In this document: positions 11,553 through 23,494 of the stretch, one piece after another
How the letters are laid out: every line of letters starts with the position of its first letter
How positions within the stretch are numbered: the stretch's first letter is position 1
NCBI GenBank assembly: GCA_022579005.1
Contig: MU401477.1
Coordinates: forward strand, 186,802 to 250,801
Direction: 5' to 3'
From: Poronia punctata
Lineage: Eukaryota > Ascomycota > Sordariomycetes > Xylariales > Xylariaceae
DNA: 64,000 nt
Made by a program: the position numbers and the translations under genes
The notes under the pieces: model-generated
Seen by the model: only the letters and a program-made list of their open reading frames with translations
What the model was told of the DNA's origin: nothing
Databases searched by the model: none

Positions 11553-11658
11553 GGGCTCAACCGGGATTCGAACCCGGGGCCTCCTGCATTCCCATGTAGA
11601 ATGGAAGGGTGCTAAGGGTAAACCCGAAGCAGGAATCATACCACTAGACCATTGAGCC
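11553..11658 (-). tRNA. tRNA-Pro (anticodon CGG) with 34-nt intron
   Basis: Minus strand. The 5' acceptor GGCTCAA pairs with 3' TTGAGCC. The T arm is CCGGG-TTCGAAT-CCCGG, and the anticodon stem CCTGC/GCAGG encloses the loop TTCGGG-T with anticodon CGG (11624-11626). A 34-nt intron (11589-11622) sits one base 3' of the anticodon, the canonical site. It contains two ACCC words that could pair with the GGGT of the loop in the precursor. CCA is not encoded, as usual in eukaryotes. Confidence 0.95.
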
Positions 11659-12079
11659 GAACATCGGAGACTAATCCGCTGATGGATAAATGTGGTACTA
11701 CACGCCTATATATATCAACTTTGTCTTGTCTTCCCCAACGCCTCTAAGTTGCCAGCAGTCAGATTTTAATGCCTTGACAAGGTACTTGTAGAAAATTTAC
11801 CTCTTTTGCATAGAGATTCTATCTGATTACTCTTACTGGCTAAAACCAGCAAAGCTTTATTTATCCTGTTAGCTTTTATCTATTCTTTATTAGATTCAAC
11901 GCAACAGTGACTTTTAGGCACGTTTGGCTTCTTGAACCTTTACTATCCGACGGTCACTGGACACCGGTCGCTATTGATGGCAGGATACACGCATCTGGGG
12001 TCACGAAATGTTACATATATGATATAACCTACGCCTAGATAAGAAACAAAATCGCACTATAGAGAAGTAACTGGCTACA
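11659..12079. other. Intergenic region
   Basis: 5' flank of the tRNA and 3' flank of the next minus-strand gene. AT-rich; no gene seen. Confidence 0.45.
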
Positions 12080-13750
12080 TTATAATATCGTTCTTTTACA
12101 CAGCGCAATAGACGACCCTATACCTCCTTCACTAGCTGGTGTCACGACTTTCAGAGGCTGAGATTTCCCAATCGCAATGTCCCAAAGTTTCTGTCCCGGC
12201 CCCTGATGGACAACATTTACCCATGGGAACTCCTGGAGGATCCCAGATACTTCAGGCCAGGATCGCAGTCGAAGCTGGTCTGCAAGCATCCTTATCTTCG
12301 GGATCATCCAACTGTCGTCGGCCGTCGTGGCCAATGACATCCGGCCTATGAATAAAGCCCAAAGCAACGTCTTCTGCCCGTTCAGACATGGTGATAATGA
12401 ATATTGAGCCGCCTGTCGGAACCGCTCCATCATAAGAGGAAACTTGACAATCTGCCAGCCGATACCGAGCCAGAACGTGTTCATGAAGCCGATTAACGCG
12501 AGGTGGATGAGTTTATCGAAGCTGTTATCTGCCGTAAAGTCTTGGTGGAATAGGTCGATTTCGATCAGCCGGTAGCCGAAATAGATAATTGTGCTCTGGA
12601 AAGCAGCTGGCTCTAGTTTCCGAATCCGGTTCTCTTGCTCCCGCAGGAGGTGCGTGAGATTAAGCGCATCAGTTACGACGCCGCGCAGTCCTGCGCCAGC
12701 TGACTGATACAATGCTGATATAGCGATTTCGGGCTCGGGGGGCCCTAAGCAGTTGTTACGGTTTATGACGACAAGATGGTGAGGGACGTCCTCTGCGGAG
12801 TACTTGGGGGTTGAGCCGCTGTACAGGGCAAGCTCAAAGTCGGTCCTTTAGACATGTTAGCATCGTGGAGTGGCACAGTCCGTCGTCTGGTGTCACTATG
12901 TGTGTATAGGTGGTAAATACCAAACCTACCGGAATGTCTTTTCAGCTACGAGGAAATTCCGCTCAGCAAGCGCCTTGATCCCCCCTCTAAGCTCTACCAT
13001 TCGGTAGACTCCACCAAGGTGCACCATTGCCTTTCTTGAATTGCCGTAAAGTCTGTCATAGATACTTGTCGACGTAACAACGGCTATGGTGGAATCAGAC
13101 AATGCCTCATCGCTCGAGAGCTTCTTCGCCAAAAGACGAAAAGTCTGGGACATGTGGTAAAGCGCCACTGGAGAATCGTAAGAATCTTGGGTTAAGAACG
13201 CGGCGAAAGCAGAAGTCAGAGCCATCGTGCAGTGGAAATCTGCGCTTAGTTTCAGCGACTACAAAATAAAGCCAGGCATCACAACTCCCTTACATGCTTC
13301 ATCACGGAAGACTAGGTCGAACCACATCCATCCTAAGACATTGGTGGGTCGACAGAACTCTTTAGGCTGTGCGATGTCGAGGAGGAACAGGAAGACTTGG
13401 ACAGGAAATTAGTTAGGTGAGAGAGCAAAGAAGAAGCAGCAGAGTCGACAAGCCCTACGTTGCTGCACCTGAGCGAGGGACTGCGGGTTCGGCCTGACGG
13501 GACAGGATAGGAGAGTCGGGTCGTTCCCTATCTGCCGCGTCAACTTGACCAAAATGCTGTCGTGCTGGATGTCTGCAGTATGCGTCTTGGTATAGCTGTA
13601 AGGTGGATTGGTCGTTCGATCGATCCTCACTAAATCTTTCCTTCTCGGCTCCCTGACTTTGCCGACATTCTTTCCTTTCATGACATGACTCCGGATGAGC
13701 TTCCTGGCTCTCTTGTCGATGACGGTGTTATCTACAAATTGAAACGACAT
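12080..13750 (-). CDS. Fungal_trans_2-type regulatory protein (no zinc cluster)
   Basis: Four exons on the minus strand: 13459-13750, 13294-13395, 12930-13239 and 12080-12845. Introns are 63, 54 and 84 bp, the phases fit, and the product is about 489 residues. The N-terminus FVDNTVIDKRARKLIRSHVM is the hallmark start of a fungal-specific family that carries the fungal_trans_2 domain but lacks the Zn2Cys6 cluster. Joining the exons gives RDEAYFHCTMALTSAF and RTDFELALYSGS, both typical of this family, which supports the splice sites. The middle and C-terminal parts are the alpha-helical regulatory domain. Probably nuclear and involved in transcriptional control. Target genes are unknown; the adjacent amidase is a possible but unproven partner. 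Confidence 0.88.
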
Positions 13751-15973
13751 GACCTATTTGTAAATGTAGATATGTGATAGGGCACATGTAATTTTTCACT
13801 TTGATGACATTCATGTCTCTTAAACAGGCCATTCGACGTTACGTGAAGGATCCGGCAGTCCGCTTGTTACCTCCGGGCTTTTGCTCTTAACTCCGATGTC
13901 TACTTCCAAGCGGCTCATGTTGCAATTATGTCTACAAGTAAACACACGTTGGGCTGAGTTTTGTTACGCCAAAGAATTCATGATAAAACAGGATTACACA
14001 AATACATATCATATACAGCTGGCCAGATGCTCGATCTTAGCTGCCTCGACAACTGTTGCGCTCACCTTGGTATACTGGTTGAACCCCTAAATCCAAAGCA
14101 CTTGTGTCATCTTGCTTAGAACGAAAGGTGGCGTCTTTTCCTAAGGCAGCCCTATCTATCCACAGTTTAAGACATTCAACGTTGGAATTTGAGAAAAGAG
14201 ATGATTAGCAAAAGATGAAGCAAATTGAGCTAACGTCTGCTGGTCATTGTGGCAAGTTGTGGTTGGGGAAAGCTGGCAAACTTCCAGCTCTTTGGGTGGG
14301 TTAGGGAGGTTCTCACTTGATCCGTACTGGTCGGTCAGGCCGGTCAGCCGGTGTACGAGTTGAGCTCCCCTGCACTGTGGCCCACCGGGAGCTTTGCCAA
14401 CAGGTTGGTCATCTGCAGGAAATCTCCAAATCTTCAATGTCATTTGGTAACGCTGCACCACAGACACCACATACGTAGTTGGCAATACCAAATGCAGAAT
14501 TCAGGTTGCATTGGTGTTGTCATTTCCATCTATGTAGGAACTCATGCCCCAGGTACCACATTACCCAAATGCTCTGAAACCTCACAAAGGGTCAGCGTGA
14601 GATGATTCTGCTTCAAAGCCCAGGCTTCTCCTGACTTTGAACTAGCGACACCCATTTTGATGCTATTTTAGGTAGTGGACAATACTCGTAGGTAGAGGGG
14701 CAATGAGGGGCATCTAGATTGCATCTATTTGAGGACAACATCATCCAGAAGCTAGGCACAAAGGTACCTAGGGCACTACGTGTACATCCAGCCTAGGTAC
14801 TAAACTTCAGCCATCAAATGGTATCCCCGTTAATCTAGATCTCGGGCAGCAGGCTTACCTCCCGGCTACGATAAGATCTGAGTGGTAAAGGTAACACGGG
14901 ATAGAATACAATACTGATGACAATTCTCGGCTGGCACATAACGGCCACTATCCCTTGTGCGATTGTGCCTCTGGTAAAATGTACTGGTAATGGTGGGTTG
15001 GTCTTGTAGTGTGGCTGAAGAGATGATGCAAGATTCTGTGTGATGCACGCGCGAAACACCATTGATAAGGCCAGGCTGTTTTGCGTCTAGTGAGATCAGG
15101 CCCACTTGTACCCTGGCGATGGTCTCCTGCCTACTATGTACAGCATATAGGTGCCCTAGTCCCAAAATATTTCTATTATCACAAGATAATTTGTTTTTGT
15201 TTAGCATATGCAAGTCGGAATCTTGTTAGGGGTTGTCCTTTTCCAACTTGGAAGTATTCATCGTCGTTTCTTTTTATTATTTCTTTACTGGAATTATCAC
15301 CAGTAAATCTTTGTTGATAGTGACATTCATTTGTCCCTGTGTGGTTTGACTGTACCTATAGTACATGTTGGTTATTGGTTGATTAGCCACCTGGCAATTT
15401 CGTCCATGCCCCCATCCATGTTACGTTAACCTCATCTCATAAATTTCACCAGTCCGTGTACACAATTCATTTGTCTGCGGTCCAGACTGTCCTAAGGGTA
15501 TCGAACTCAAACCATTAGAGAGGTCATCTGATCACTTAGTCTCTGCAAAACCACAAGGGCCTGTCTCGGGACAATTTGTGCATTTCCTCAAGTTCAAACT
15601 TCTTGTTGTATTTTACCCCTGGCCTCGAAACCATACCTCCCCTGCTACGAGTGCGAGTCCCCGCCTGAGAATAGCTCATTTGTTGCCGACCTACGAGACC
15701 ACCTCATCGTCGCTGCCAATACCATCAGATCCATCAAATTATCCCGAACGATATCTAGTTCTTGACGCGAATACCCCGCGCCTGCCTACCAGCCGCAATC
15801 TCACGCCCCGCCGGTCCTACCGCCTTCCCAACCAACAGAAGCTCAAGGCATCGGAGCTTTGAGCTTTGAGCTACGTAGCTCTCACACAACCAGGCCCCAT
15901 ACTACCAAACAAATACCACCCTGGCCAGCTGTGTCGCTAGCTCAGCGCGGCGACAGCCATCACCACCGCCCTC
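13751..15973. other. 2.2-kb intergenic region
   Basis: A divergent promoter region between the fungal_trans_2 gene (minus) and ICE2 (plus). Only short reading frames without coding features are present. The stretch just before 15974 is CT/CA-rich, as expected for a 5' leader. Confidence 0.5.
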
Positions 15974-17346
15974 ATGTGGTGGTTTTTTCGCGTCATTTCT
16001 AGTTCCGTCTTCCTCCTGACCATCGTCCTCTCGATTCCCATCTCCTTCGATGTAGGCGGGCGTGATGCGGGCTTGGCGTACAGCCTGGCCTTGTTCGGCT
16101 TCTACTTCGTCTATAGCACGGCCAAGCTTGCGACGCCAGACCACTCCCGTGTGCGATGGTTCCTGACTCACACGATACAGACTTCACAGTGGATTGTTAT
16201 ACCTGGTCTGCTGATATGGTCTTTGCACAATTTTGCCGTCGATGCAAACAGTACCGACTGGGTTTCACGAACCATCGGAGGACTACGGACCCAAAAACAT
16301 ACGACCTGGACTGATTGGATCTTTGGGAACGGAGGCCTTATTGAAAACGTCACTATTGGCACCTGGGATAATGTTTTGTGTTACTCTAGCCCCCTCTTCC
16401 AACTAGCCGAGGGCTTCTGTACTCTTCTCGTCATCCAGGCTGCCGGTCAAATTTCCAGATGGCTCGTAAACAGGGGAAGAAGCGATACCTGGGTCGTAAG
16501 CTGCAACCCTCGACCCTCCATCCTTGGTAGAAACTCTGGCTAACGAATCCCTAGCTCACACTTGTCATGATCTCGGCCTCCATCATTGCTAGCGCTTTAT
16601 ACTTCCTCTGGCGCGTGGCCCTATTCCCTTCCATCAGCAACATCGACGCGACTCTGATTGGCGTAACTGTAACCTCTGCTGTGTTCCTGTGCGCCATCGG
16701 CATTAGTACAGGGCGCGGCAATCCTGTCGAATCATCTTTGCTCTTCGCCTACGTTGTACTGTGTGTCTACCAGATATTCACCGATTATGTGCAATCACCG
16801 GAAGCGCAGGCGGCCGCTCTTGAGCAAGCTGCCAGCCAACCGGAATTCCCACCACTGCCACCCATCATTATGGCAAGCTACTCGACATTCCTTCACATAT
16901 TGGGGTCGCTGCCATCTGCCGTCTCTTCTTCCCTCACCTTCCTCCATGCTGCCTTCCAGACTATCGCGCCATCGGTCATGATCTCACTGTTCTACCGAAT
17001 AATTGTCTTCTACTGCGCCACCCGCATCATCCCTGCTGTCCGGGAATCCGGTGCCCAAGCACTTATGGAAGAACCGTCGCTAGATGATTCTGACGGCGCT
17101 AACAAACTGCTCGGCGTCCTATCGTGGTTTTCTCCTTCGATTCTTATCGCTGTGTACACCAGTCTGCTCCTACAACACTTTTCCGCTAGCGATAACGAAG
17201 GATGGACTCTACGCGAGGGCGACGCCGGGGGAAATACCTGGCGATGGATCAATATTGCGGCAACCATGGGCTTGTACGCCATTGAGCTATACTTGGGGAG
17301 TGAGGACGTCGACGGTGGCATGGCCAGTCATTGGAAGACGGACTAA
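15974..17346 (+). CDS. ICE2: ICE2 family ER-shaping membrane protein
   Basis: Two exons, 15974-16495 and 16555-17346, with a 59-bp phase-0 intron (GTAAGC donor, CTAAC branch, TAG). The product has about 437 residues. Multiple hydrophobic segments run through the protein, starting with FFRVISSSVFLLTIVLSIPI and including ALFLCAIGIS-like and LLFAYVVLCVYQIF helices. The motifs LSIPISFDVGGRD, AEGFCTLLVIQAAGQ and ISTGRGNPVESSLLFAYV are those I know from fungal ICE2 proteins. In yeast, Ice2 acts in inheritance of cortical ER and links ER membrane supply to lipid storage. Length agrees with the family. It is a housekeeping-type gene, and its neighbours suggest no operon-like context. Confidence 0.93.
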
Positions 17347-18753
17347 ACCAGACAAAAAGGGCGAAGCTGTCCCGTGGCTCTGGTAAACCAATCTAAAGCA
17401 AACGCAGGCCATGTCTAGACCTTGACAGAGCTGATTGGGGACCTTGACCAAGGGACGGAACATATCTTGGGCGGGACGGAGGTGGCTGCGGAGGATCAAT
17501 CGGAAACTTGGGGCTCATAGCACCTGGCGTTTAGGAGTAGGGGAAATTATACCACCTGTTCAACGGTTTTTCTATTTGTTACTTTTTCTATCCTCTCAGT
17601 ACGACAATAGTCCGGCCTGGGCATGGCTGCTCGGGACTTTAATGGGCTAGAGATGGGAGGGACGCGATTATACTATGGACATGCGGACTAGTTGGATGAG
17701 GGTTCATGCTGAATCGGACGGGTGGTACCTGCAACTAGTGAATAGCGATACGAGCAATATCACGTTAAATGAACATTTCTCCAACTGAACCATCCACTGC
17801 AAGTAGTTCGAACCGATCGGTCAAATGGTAGGTAATTTGAGGTAGTCCAGAAATCCAGGCATTTCCAACTTGGAGAGGTAACGAGATGGAAGTCGGATGA
17901 ACGGGACTTCGGGAACGTCTGTACTTGTAATCGCTTTTTAAGAGGCCCATATCCAAAAGCTTAACCTCGGCGAAGTATACCAAGATCTGCCATGACTTCA
18001 TCTGGGGATGAGAAGGAGGTGTCTCCCCCTCAAAACCGGGGGCCGGGGTACTGGGGAAAGACACGCGCTATTCCTGTCACGTACAGAAATGCGGAGACAA
18101 GCCACCTACTCCAGGTATCTCTTTACTGTACACGGTACCTTCAATGCCGTAATAACAGTAACCTAGTCCAGTTGAAGTCTAATGCCCCCTTAACCTACAT
18201 TAGAAAGCTGATCCAAGACATCGATTTCCTCTTATTTTCCTTCTTCCTTCAAACTTGCTATTAAGCATTGGCACTGCAGCTGTGGATGGTATAAGCGTAT
18301 GTCTCTGCTGCTTTGTATTTGCTCTTGTTTATATTAAAAAACTGCTTCATTATTCTGGTCATGACTCTGACCGAGACAGAAGCTTGAGAAATAAACTTTT
18401 GTCTGTTCCTATATTTCCTGACCCGTCAAGATAGGCGCTTCCGACGTCTCGGCTTACAAGGTGAAGGGAAAGGGCTTAAATCATAAATCACCTATTACAT
18501 CGGGGTTCACTATTCATAACGGCCTTGGTATCAAAATCACATTGACCACTCGTCAGTGACGATCAAGAGCGGCTTGGGCGCATCTGGTCTATCACTCATC
18601 AACACGCTATGCCAATATCTGCACCTAGGTGTTTTTAACTTTTACCCTGTCATATCTCGATCATAATCTCATCGCATTTGCCATATTCATCAGACGACTA
18701 AAAGTTTGAAAATAACTACATCAACAAACAACGAGAGTTGAATATCAAACACC
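17347..18753. other. 1.4-kb intergenic region
   Basis: 3' flank of ICE2 and promoter of the acyl-CoA synthetase. Short frames only; no gene seen. Confidence 0.45.
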
Positions 18754-21262
18754 ATGACAAGTCACGTCCAGGACGAAGTGTTATCGCACTCGCTCAAGGA
18801 TCCGGAGGGATTCTGGTCGGCGCAGGCCGCGCACCTACATTGGCACAAGCGACCTACCTCGACACTGACAAGGACGACGAAACGATTACAAAATGGCGTG
18901 GAACATCCGCACTGGAGCTGGTTCGACGGGGGCGAGATCTCGACTTGTTTTAATTGTGTCGACAGACATGTGCTTGCGGGGAACGGTGATAAGCCGGCGA
19001 TTTATTACGATAGTCCGGTGACGGGTACGAAGCAGACGCTTACGTATTCTCAACTTTTGGACGAGGTCGAGGTTACGGCTGGGGCGTTGAGAGAGGAAGG
19101 GGTGCAGAAGGGGGATGTTGTTCTAGTTTATAGTGAGTTTCAGACCATCTGCTAGTTTGGATGTGGTGGAATGATGTGCTCACGCTCCCAACAGTGCCAA
19201 TGATCCCGGCGGCTCTCATCGGCATACTCGCCATCAACCGTCTGGGAGCTATCCACGCGGTAGTCTTTGGTGGTTTCGCACCGGCTTCCCTAGCTCAGCG
19301 CATCGACGCCTCGCGCCCCGTCGCTATACTCACAGCTTCGTGTGGTATCGATGGGAAAAAGCCCCCGATGGCATATAAGCCCTTCATCCACGAAGCCATT
19401 CAGCTGTCGAACCATAAGCCCAGTCGCGTCATCGTGTGGCAGCGTAACGAGCTGCGATGGGACGTCTTGGACAAGGCTGGCGGGGAACGGAACTGGTTTA
19501 AGATGGTGCGTAGTTGTAGGGCTAGGGGTATCAAGGCGGATTGTGTGCCTGTGGGGGCAAACGAAGGGGTTTACATCATCTATACCAGGTAAGTCGAACC
19601 AGAGGTCCAGAAAGTCGGAAGCCGAACTCCGGGATGTTCGGCAACTAGCATGCTGAGAATATTCTGACTGTTTATATGTACAGCGGCACAACAGGTTCAC
19701 CCAAAGGCGTGGTTCGTAATGCGGGCGGCCATGCTGTAGGGCTTCATCTGTCTATCAGTTACTTGTTCGGTGTACAGGGACCTGGGGATGTCATTTTCAC
19801 AGCAAGGTATGGTTGGAAAATTCCTCCCTTGCCTTGGAGAGTCAATAATCTGAAACCGAGACAGTGATATTGGCTGGATCGTGGGGCATTCATTCATCAT
19901 CTACGCTCCTCTACTCACAGGGGCAGCGACTGTCCTCTTCGAAGGAAAACCGATCGGAACTCCTGACAGCTCCACATTTTGGCGGATTGTGCAGGAGTAC
20001 AAGGTGACGACGCTATCTACAGCCCCTAGTAAGCGATCCTTTAGATATTTTGTCCCTGCAGGGCTGACTGAGAAATAGCCGCTCTGAGGGCGATCAAGTC
20101 GGATGATGCGGAAAATAGACACCTTCGACGGATCGGAGAACAAGGGGGTTTGAAGAGCCTTAAAGCCTTATTCTTAGCAGGGGAGCGGTCCGAGCCTTCG
20201 ATCGTCACAATGTACCAAGATCTCATCTCTAAATATGGGTCTGATGGTGCGCTTGTCATCGACAACTGGTGGTCCTCCGAGTCGGGCTCGCCTATTTCGG
20301 GCATCGGGCTCGTGCCTAGCGCCGGGATGGACAGAAGGAATCCCAGTAGAGATCACAAGTTGCCTCGGATCAAGCCGGGGAGCGCAGGCAAGGCGATGCC
20401 TGGGTTTGATGTCAGATGCGTAGACGACAAGGGCGCCGAAGTGAAAGCTGGCAAGATGGGGAATATTGTGTTGGGCATACCACTGGCACCAACTGGCTTC
20501 TCGACACTGTGGAACGACGAAGAGCGCTTCTACAAGAGTTATCTGAAGCGGTTCGACGGAAAATGGATCGATACGGGCGGTAAGACTTGACAGTGCTGGG
20601 TTCTTTCGCTTATCGTGCTAACCTAACAACCTAAATATAGATGCCGGTATGATCGATGCCGAGGGTTACATCAGTATTATGAGCCGAAGCGATGACCTAA
20701 TCAACACTGCAGGCCACAGACTTTCTACAGGTAGGTCTACTACATCTTCCAGGTTCCTTTTTTTTTTTTTTTTTTTCTTTAAAGAAGATTACATATCTAA
20801 CACGGTAAAATGCCTACAGGATCAATCGAACAAGCCATCACAAGCCACCCCTCAGTAGCCGAAGCCAGCGTCGTCGGAATCCCAGATGCCCTCAAAGGCC
20901 AACTCCCATTTGCCTTCATCCGGCTCTCGGTAGGAAATCATCCGACATCGGCGATACCAGACAAGGAACTCATCGACGAGATCCAACAACGGGTCCGGAA
21001 GCAGATTGGCGGCATCGCGACCCTGGGCGGCATCATCCAGGGCAAAGACATGATCCCCAAGACGCGATCGGGCAAGACTCTCCGACGCGTCTTGCGCGAA
21101 CTCGTCGAGAATGCCGTGCACGGCGAATACGATAAGGAAGTCGAGTGTCCCGCCACTATTGAGGACTCGGCTGTCATCAATGTGGCCAGAGAAAAAGTTG
21201 CAGAGTATTTCAAGCAAAAGGGCGATGCGCACAAAGCTATTGAGACGAGAGCTAAGTTGTAG
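18754..21262 (+). CDS. Propionyl/acetyl-CoA synthetase-like (ACSS3 type) ligase
   Basis: Seven exons: 18754-19132, 19195-19588, 19684-19806, 19865-20028, 20079-20579, 20641-20730 and 20820-21262. Introns are 50-95 bp and all phases fit; the product has about 697 residues. The AMP-binding motif TSGTTGSPKG spans the exon 2/3 junction. Further family motifs are DNWWSSESG, WIDTGDAG, SRSDDLINTAGHRLSTG and the C-terminal catalytic-Lys motif PKTRSGKTLRR. These match the short-chain acyl-CoA synthetase branch (propionate/acetate to acyl-CoA via acyl-AMP). I see no obvious C-terminal SKL-type peroxisomal signal (end TRAKL) and no clear mitochondrial presequence. It could serve propionate assimilation or supply an acyl unit to the ATP-grasp enzyme downstream; the second idea is inference. 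Confidence 0.93.
20758..20776. repeat. Poly-T tract inside an intron
   Basis: A run of about 19 T near the donor end of intron 6 of the acyl-CoA synthetase gene. Its length may vary between isolates. Confidence 0.85.
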
Positions 21263-21438
21263 ATGGATAGATGTTACTTGTACAGTGCGGGGTTTTTTTG
21301 CTTCTTGTTAGTTTCATTGTTTGGTATTACGCTGGATATCTGGTAACACAAAGATTATTCTTCCGGCTTTCTCTCACCTTTTAACTACACTTATACGAGA
21401 GAGAGAGAGAGCGGCCGCTTTTACCTGCTGTTTTTATT

Positions 21439-21779
21439 GGGCTGTGCGAGATCTGCTGTCGGGTCTGTACTGCGTCTGCTGTTGCGCAGTGGCAGACGGC
21501 TGCGAGCACTTGCAATACAGTCCGACCGGTAAAACTCCCGGACCCCCAAGTAAGGTACCCTTTACCTTTAACCTTTGACCTTTGCCCTTTGCCTACATGT
21601 AAGTACTGTACACCTAGAAATGCGGACGCTGGGCGGCACAGGGCTAAGTAGGACATTGACTCCACGTACAGTTTGGGGGCGGGATTGCTTACACTGTGCT
21701 GCAGGCGTTGGCAACCGTCTGCCACTGCACAGCAGCAGACGCAGTAGGTACAGACCCGACAGCAGATCCAGCATAGCCC
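21439..21779. repeat. Imperfect inverted repeat (foldback / MITE-like)
   Basis: The left arm is about 21439-21521 and the right arm about 21693-21779, in opposite orientation. They include a perfect 21-bp match (21450-21470 with 21748-21768). Nearly all mismatches between the arms are C/T or G/A transitions, plus a 4-base indel. The central spacer of about 170 bp contains TTTACC/TTTAACC/TTTGACC-like repeats (21559-21595). No transposase is encoded and no target-site duplication was established. Confidence 0.75.
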
Positions 21780-23000
21780 TTTTTATTTCATTAATCAGTT
21801 CTGAGTGAGCAAACAATCAAAAGGTGGCGTATTTGTCGTGTTGTATGTAGGAATTATGATTCGAATTACCTACATGGATAAAAGAGTGTCCTTGTGCTAC
21901 CTTGAGTAACCTTATACGCCTCTTCAGGAGTTGTTGTTTTGACTTACATAAGACGGGCGAACGAATTCTGTCCAGCCACTTTTTTGAATACATACGAGTA
22001 TGCAAGGTTCCCGTTACACGGACCATACACATACATAGCCGCGATGAAATAGAGCCGCCTGTCATACGCACGTACAATATGTTTGGTCCCCACAGTAAGG
22101 TAAGGTAAGCGAATAAGCGATGGAAGTGAAAGGGCCTAGGTTACCTCTTTTTTTATTATCTGTCTTTGAGTCTAGACTCTAGGCTACGACTTGAAAGGAA
22201 AAAGGAAAAAGGAAAAATGGGTATTGCAGTTATCATTCCCGCCATCTGTTACCAAATCACTGCCTACCTTACCTAACCTAACCTAGGTAACAAATGAGAG
22301 ATAACCTATATCTTCTTGTCTGGGCTCTAATTTGGTACTTACCTACTTACAGAATAGAAAGCCAATGAGGCTCGGCTCAACCTTGGGAATTTTCCTCGAG
22401 AGGTCGGGGTTACCCACCACCTACGAGTAGACAGGGGAATGAATTCCTACATCTGACAAGAACTAGAAAAAAAGTTCGACGCCGCAATGGAACATTTCAA
22501 AATCCCACCTTGACACGAAACGAGGAACGGGATTTCTACCTATACCTACAGACGTATGTATTATCAGCCCTACAAGTGGAGTCAACTAGGTATTGTATCT
22601 TTAGTCTAACGGCACTCTTGAGTCTTGACTTTGCCCTTTCCCTCTCGCAACAACTGGACAAATTTAGTTAGTTAGGTCACATGTTACTTGAGTAAATTGC
22701 AGCCTAAGGAATAAATCTAAAAGAAGGAGGGCTAAGTAGACCTTATACATATGACTTGCTGCGATCTAGATCTCTTAAATCATAATCTCGGGCCTGCTGC
22801 TCACCAAACACGGGTGACGGCCGACTGTCTTTCTATATCATCCATCATCCATCTACGGTACTCCACCGTTTGTATATCTTATCCGCCGTGTTGGATTCGA
22901 TCTGGGTAAGAAGATATATTTAGCATTTTTTATGAAAATGTCCTTGCAGCTCGGATCCCGCCGAACAGAGCCTTGTTCCGAATCCCATGGTAAAGTGAGT

Positions 23001-23020
23001 AGGTAAGGTAAGGTAAGGTA
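23001..23020. repeat. GGTAA pentamer microsatellite
   Basis: Four consecutive AGGTA/AGGTA-type pentamers (AGGTAAGGTAAGGTAAGGTA) in the upstream region of the ATP-grasp gene. Confidence 0.85.
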
Positions 23021-23494
23021 ACCTAGTCCTTGGTAAATTAGTCGTGCTTTGGTAATGCAATTTTGAAATAAGAGCCAATGAAACAACGTGTTTGGAAAAG
23101 GTACGTATAGGCTTAGGCTTAGACTATGTAGATATGTAGGAATATGGATATCAAAATAGTACCGTACCTGCAGGACAGAGGGCTCGGGATTGATCTGAGA
23201 AATGCTTAGGCCTAATTGGCTTCAGGTACATAGGAAAAACGCAGGTTGTAGGACAAACATCGTGATAAGTCTAGAATCGTTCCTTTGCAGATGAAATTCC
23301 TTTGGGTATGAGAAGAGGCACAGAAAGTTAGGATAATAGAATTTGTATATATATATAAGGGGCTGTCATGTTCTCGGCATGGAGAGTTCATCTTGGACTT
23401 ATATCTAGTCAAACACCTACCCGTTCAAGCTTCTTGGTAAAAGTGATATATACAGGAACTTTGAAATCAAGACATCTTTGGAGAAACGCCCAGC

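Larger units (their letters stand above)
21263..23494. other. 2.2-kb intergenic region with foldback repeat
   Basis: No protein gene supported. It holds an imperfect inverted repeat (21439-21779), short heptamer-like and pentamer repeats, and many TACCTACC-type words. It precedes the ATP-grasp gene. Confidence 0.55.

Noticed and set aside
14156..14491. Minus-strand 111-codon frame in the 13.7-16 kb gap
   Set aside because: No recognisable domain or coding bias; treated as intergenic.
19589..19683. Stops inside the acyl-CoA synthetase suggesting a pseudogene
   Set aside because: All in-frame stops lie in introns with good donors and acceptors; the joined exons give an uninterrupted enzyme.
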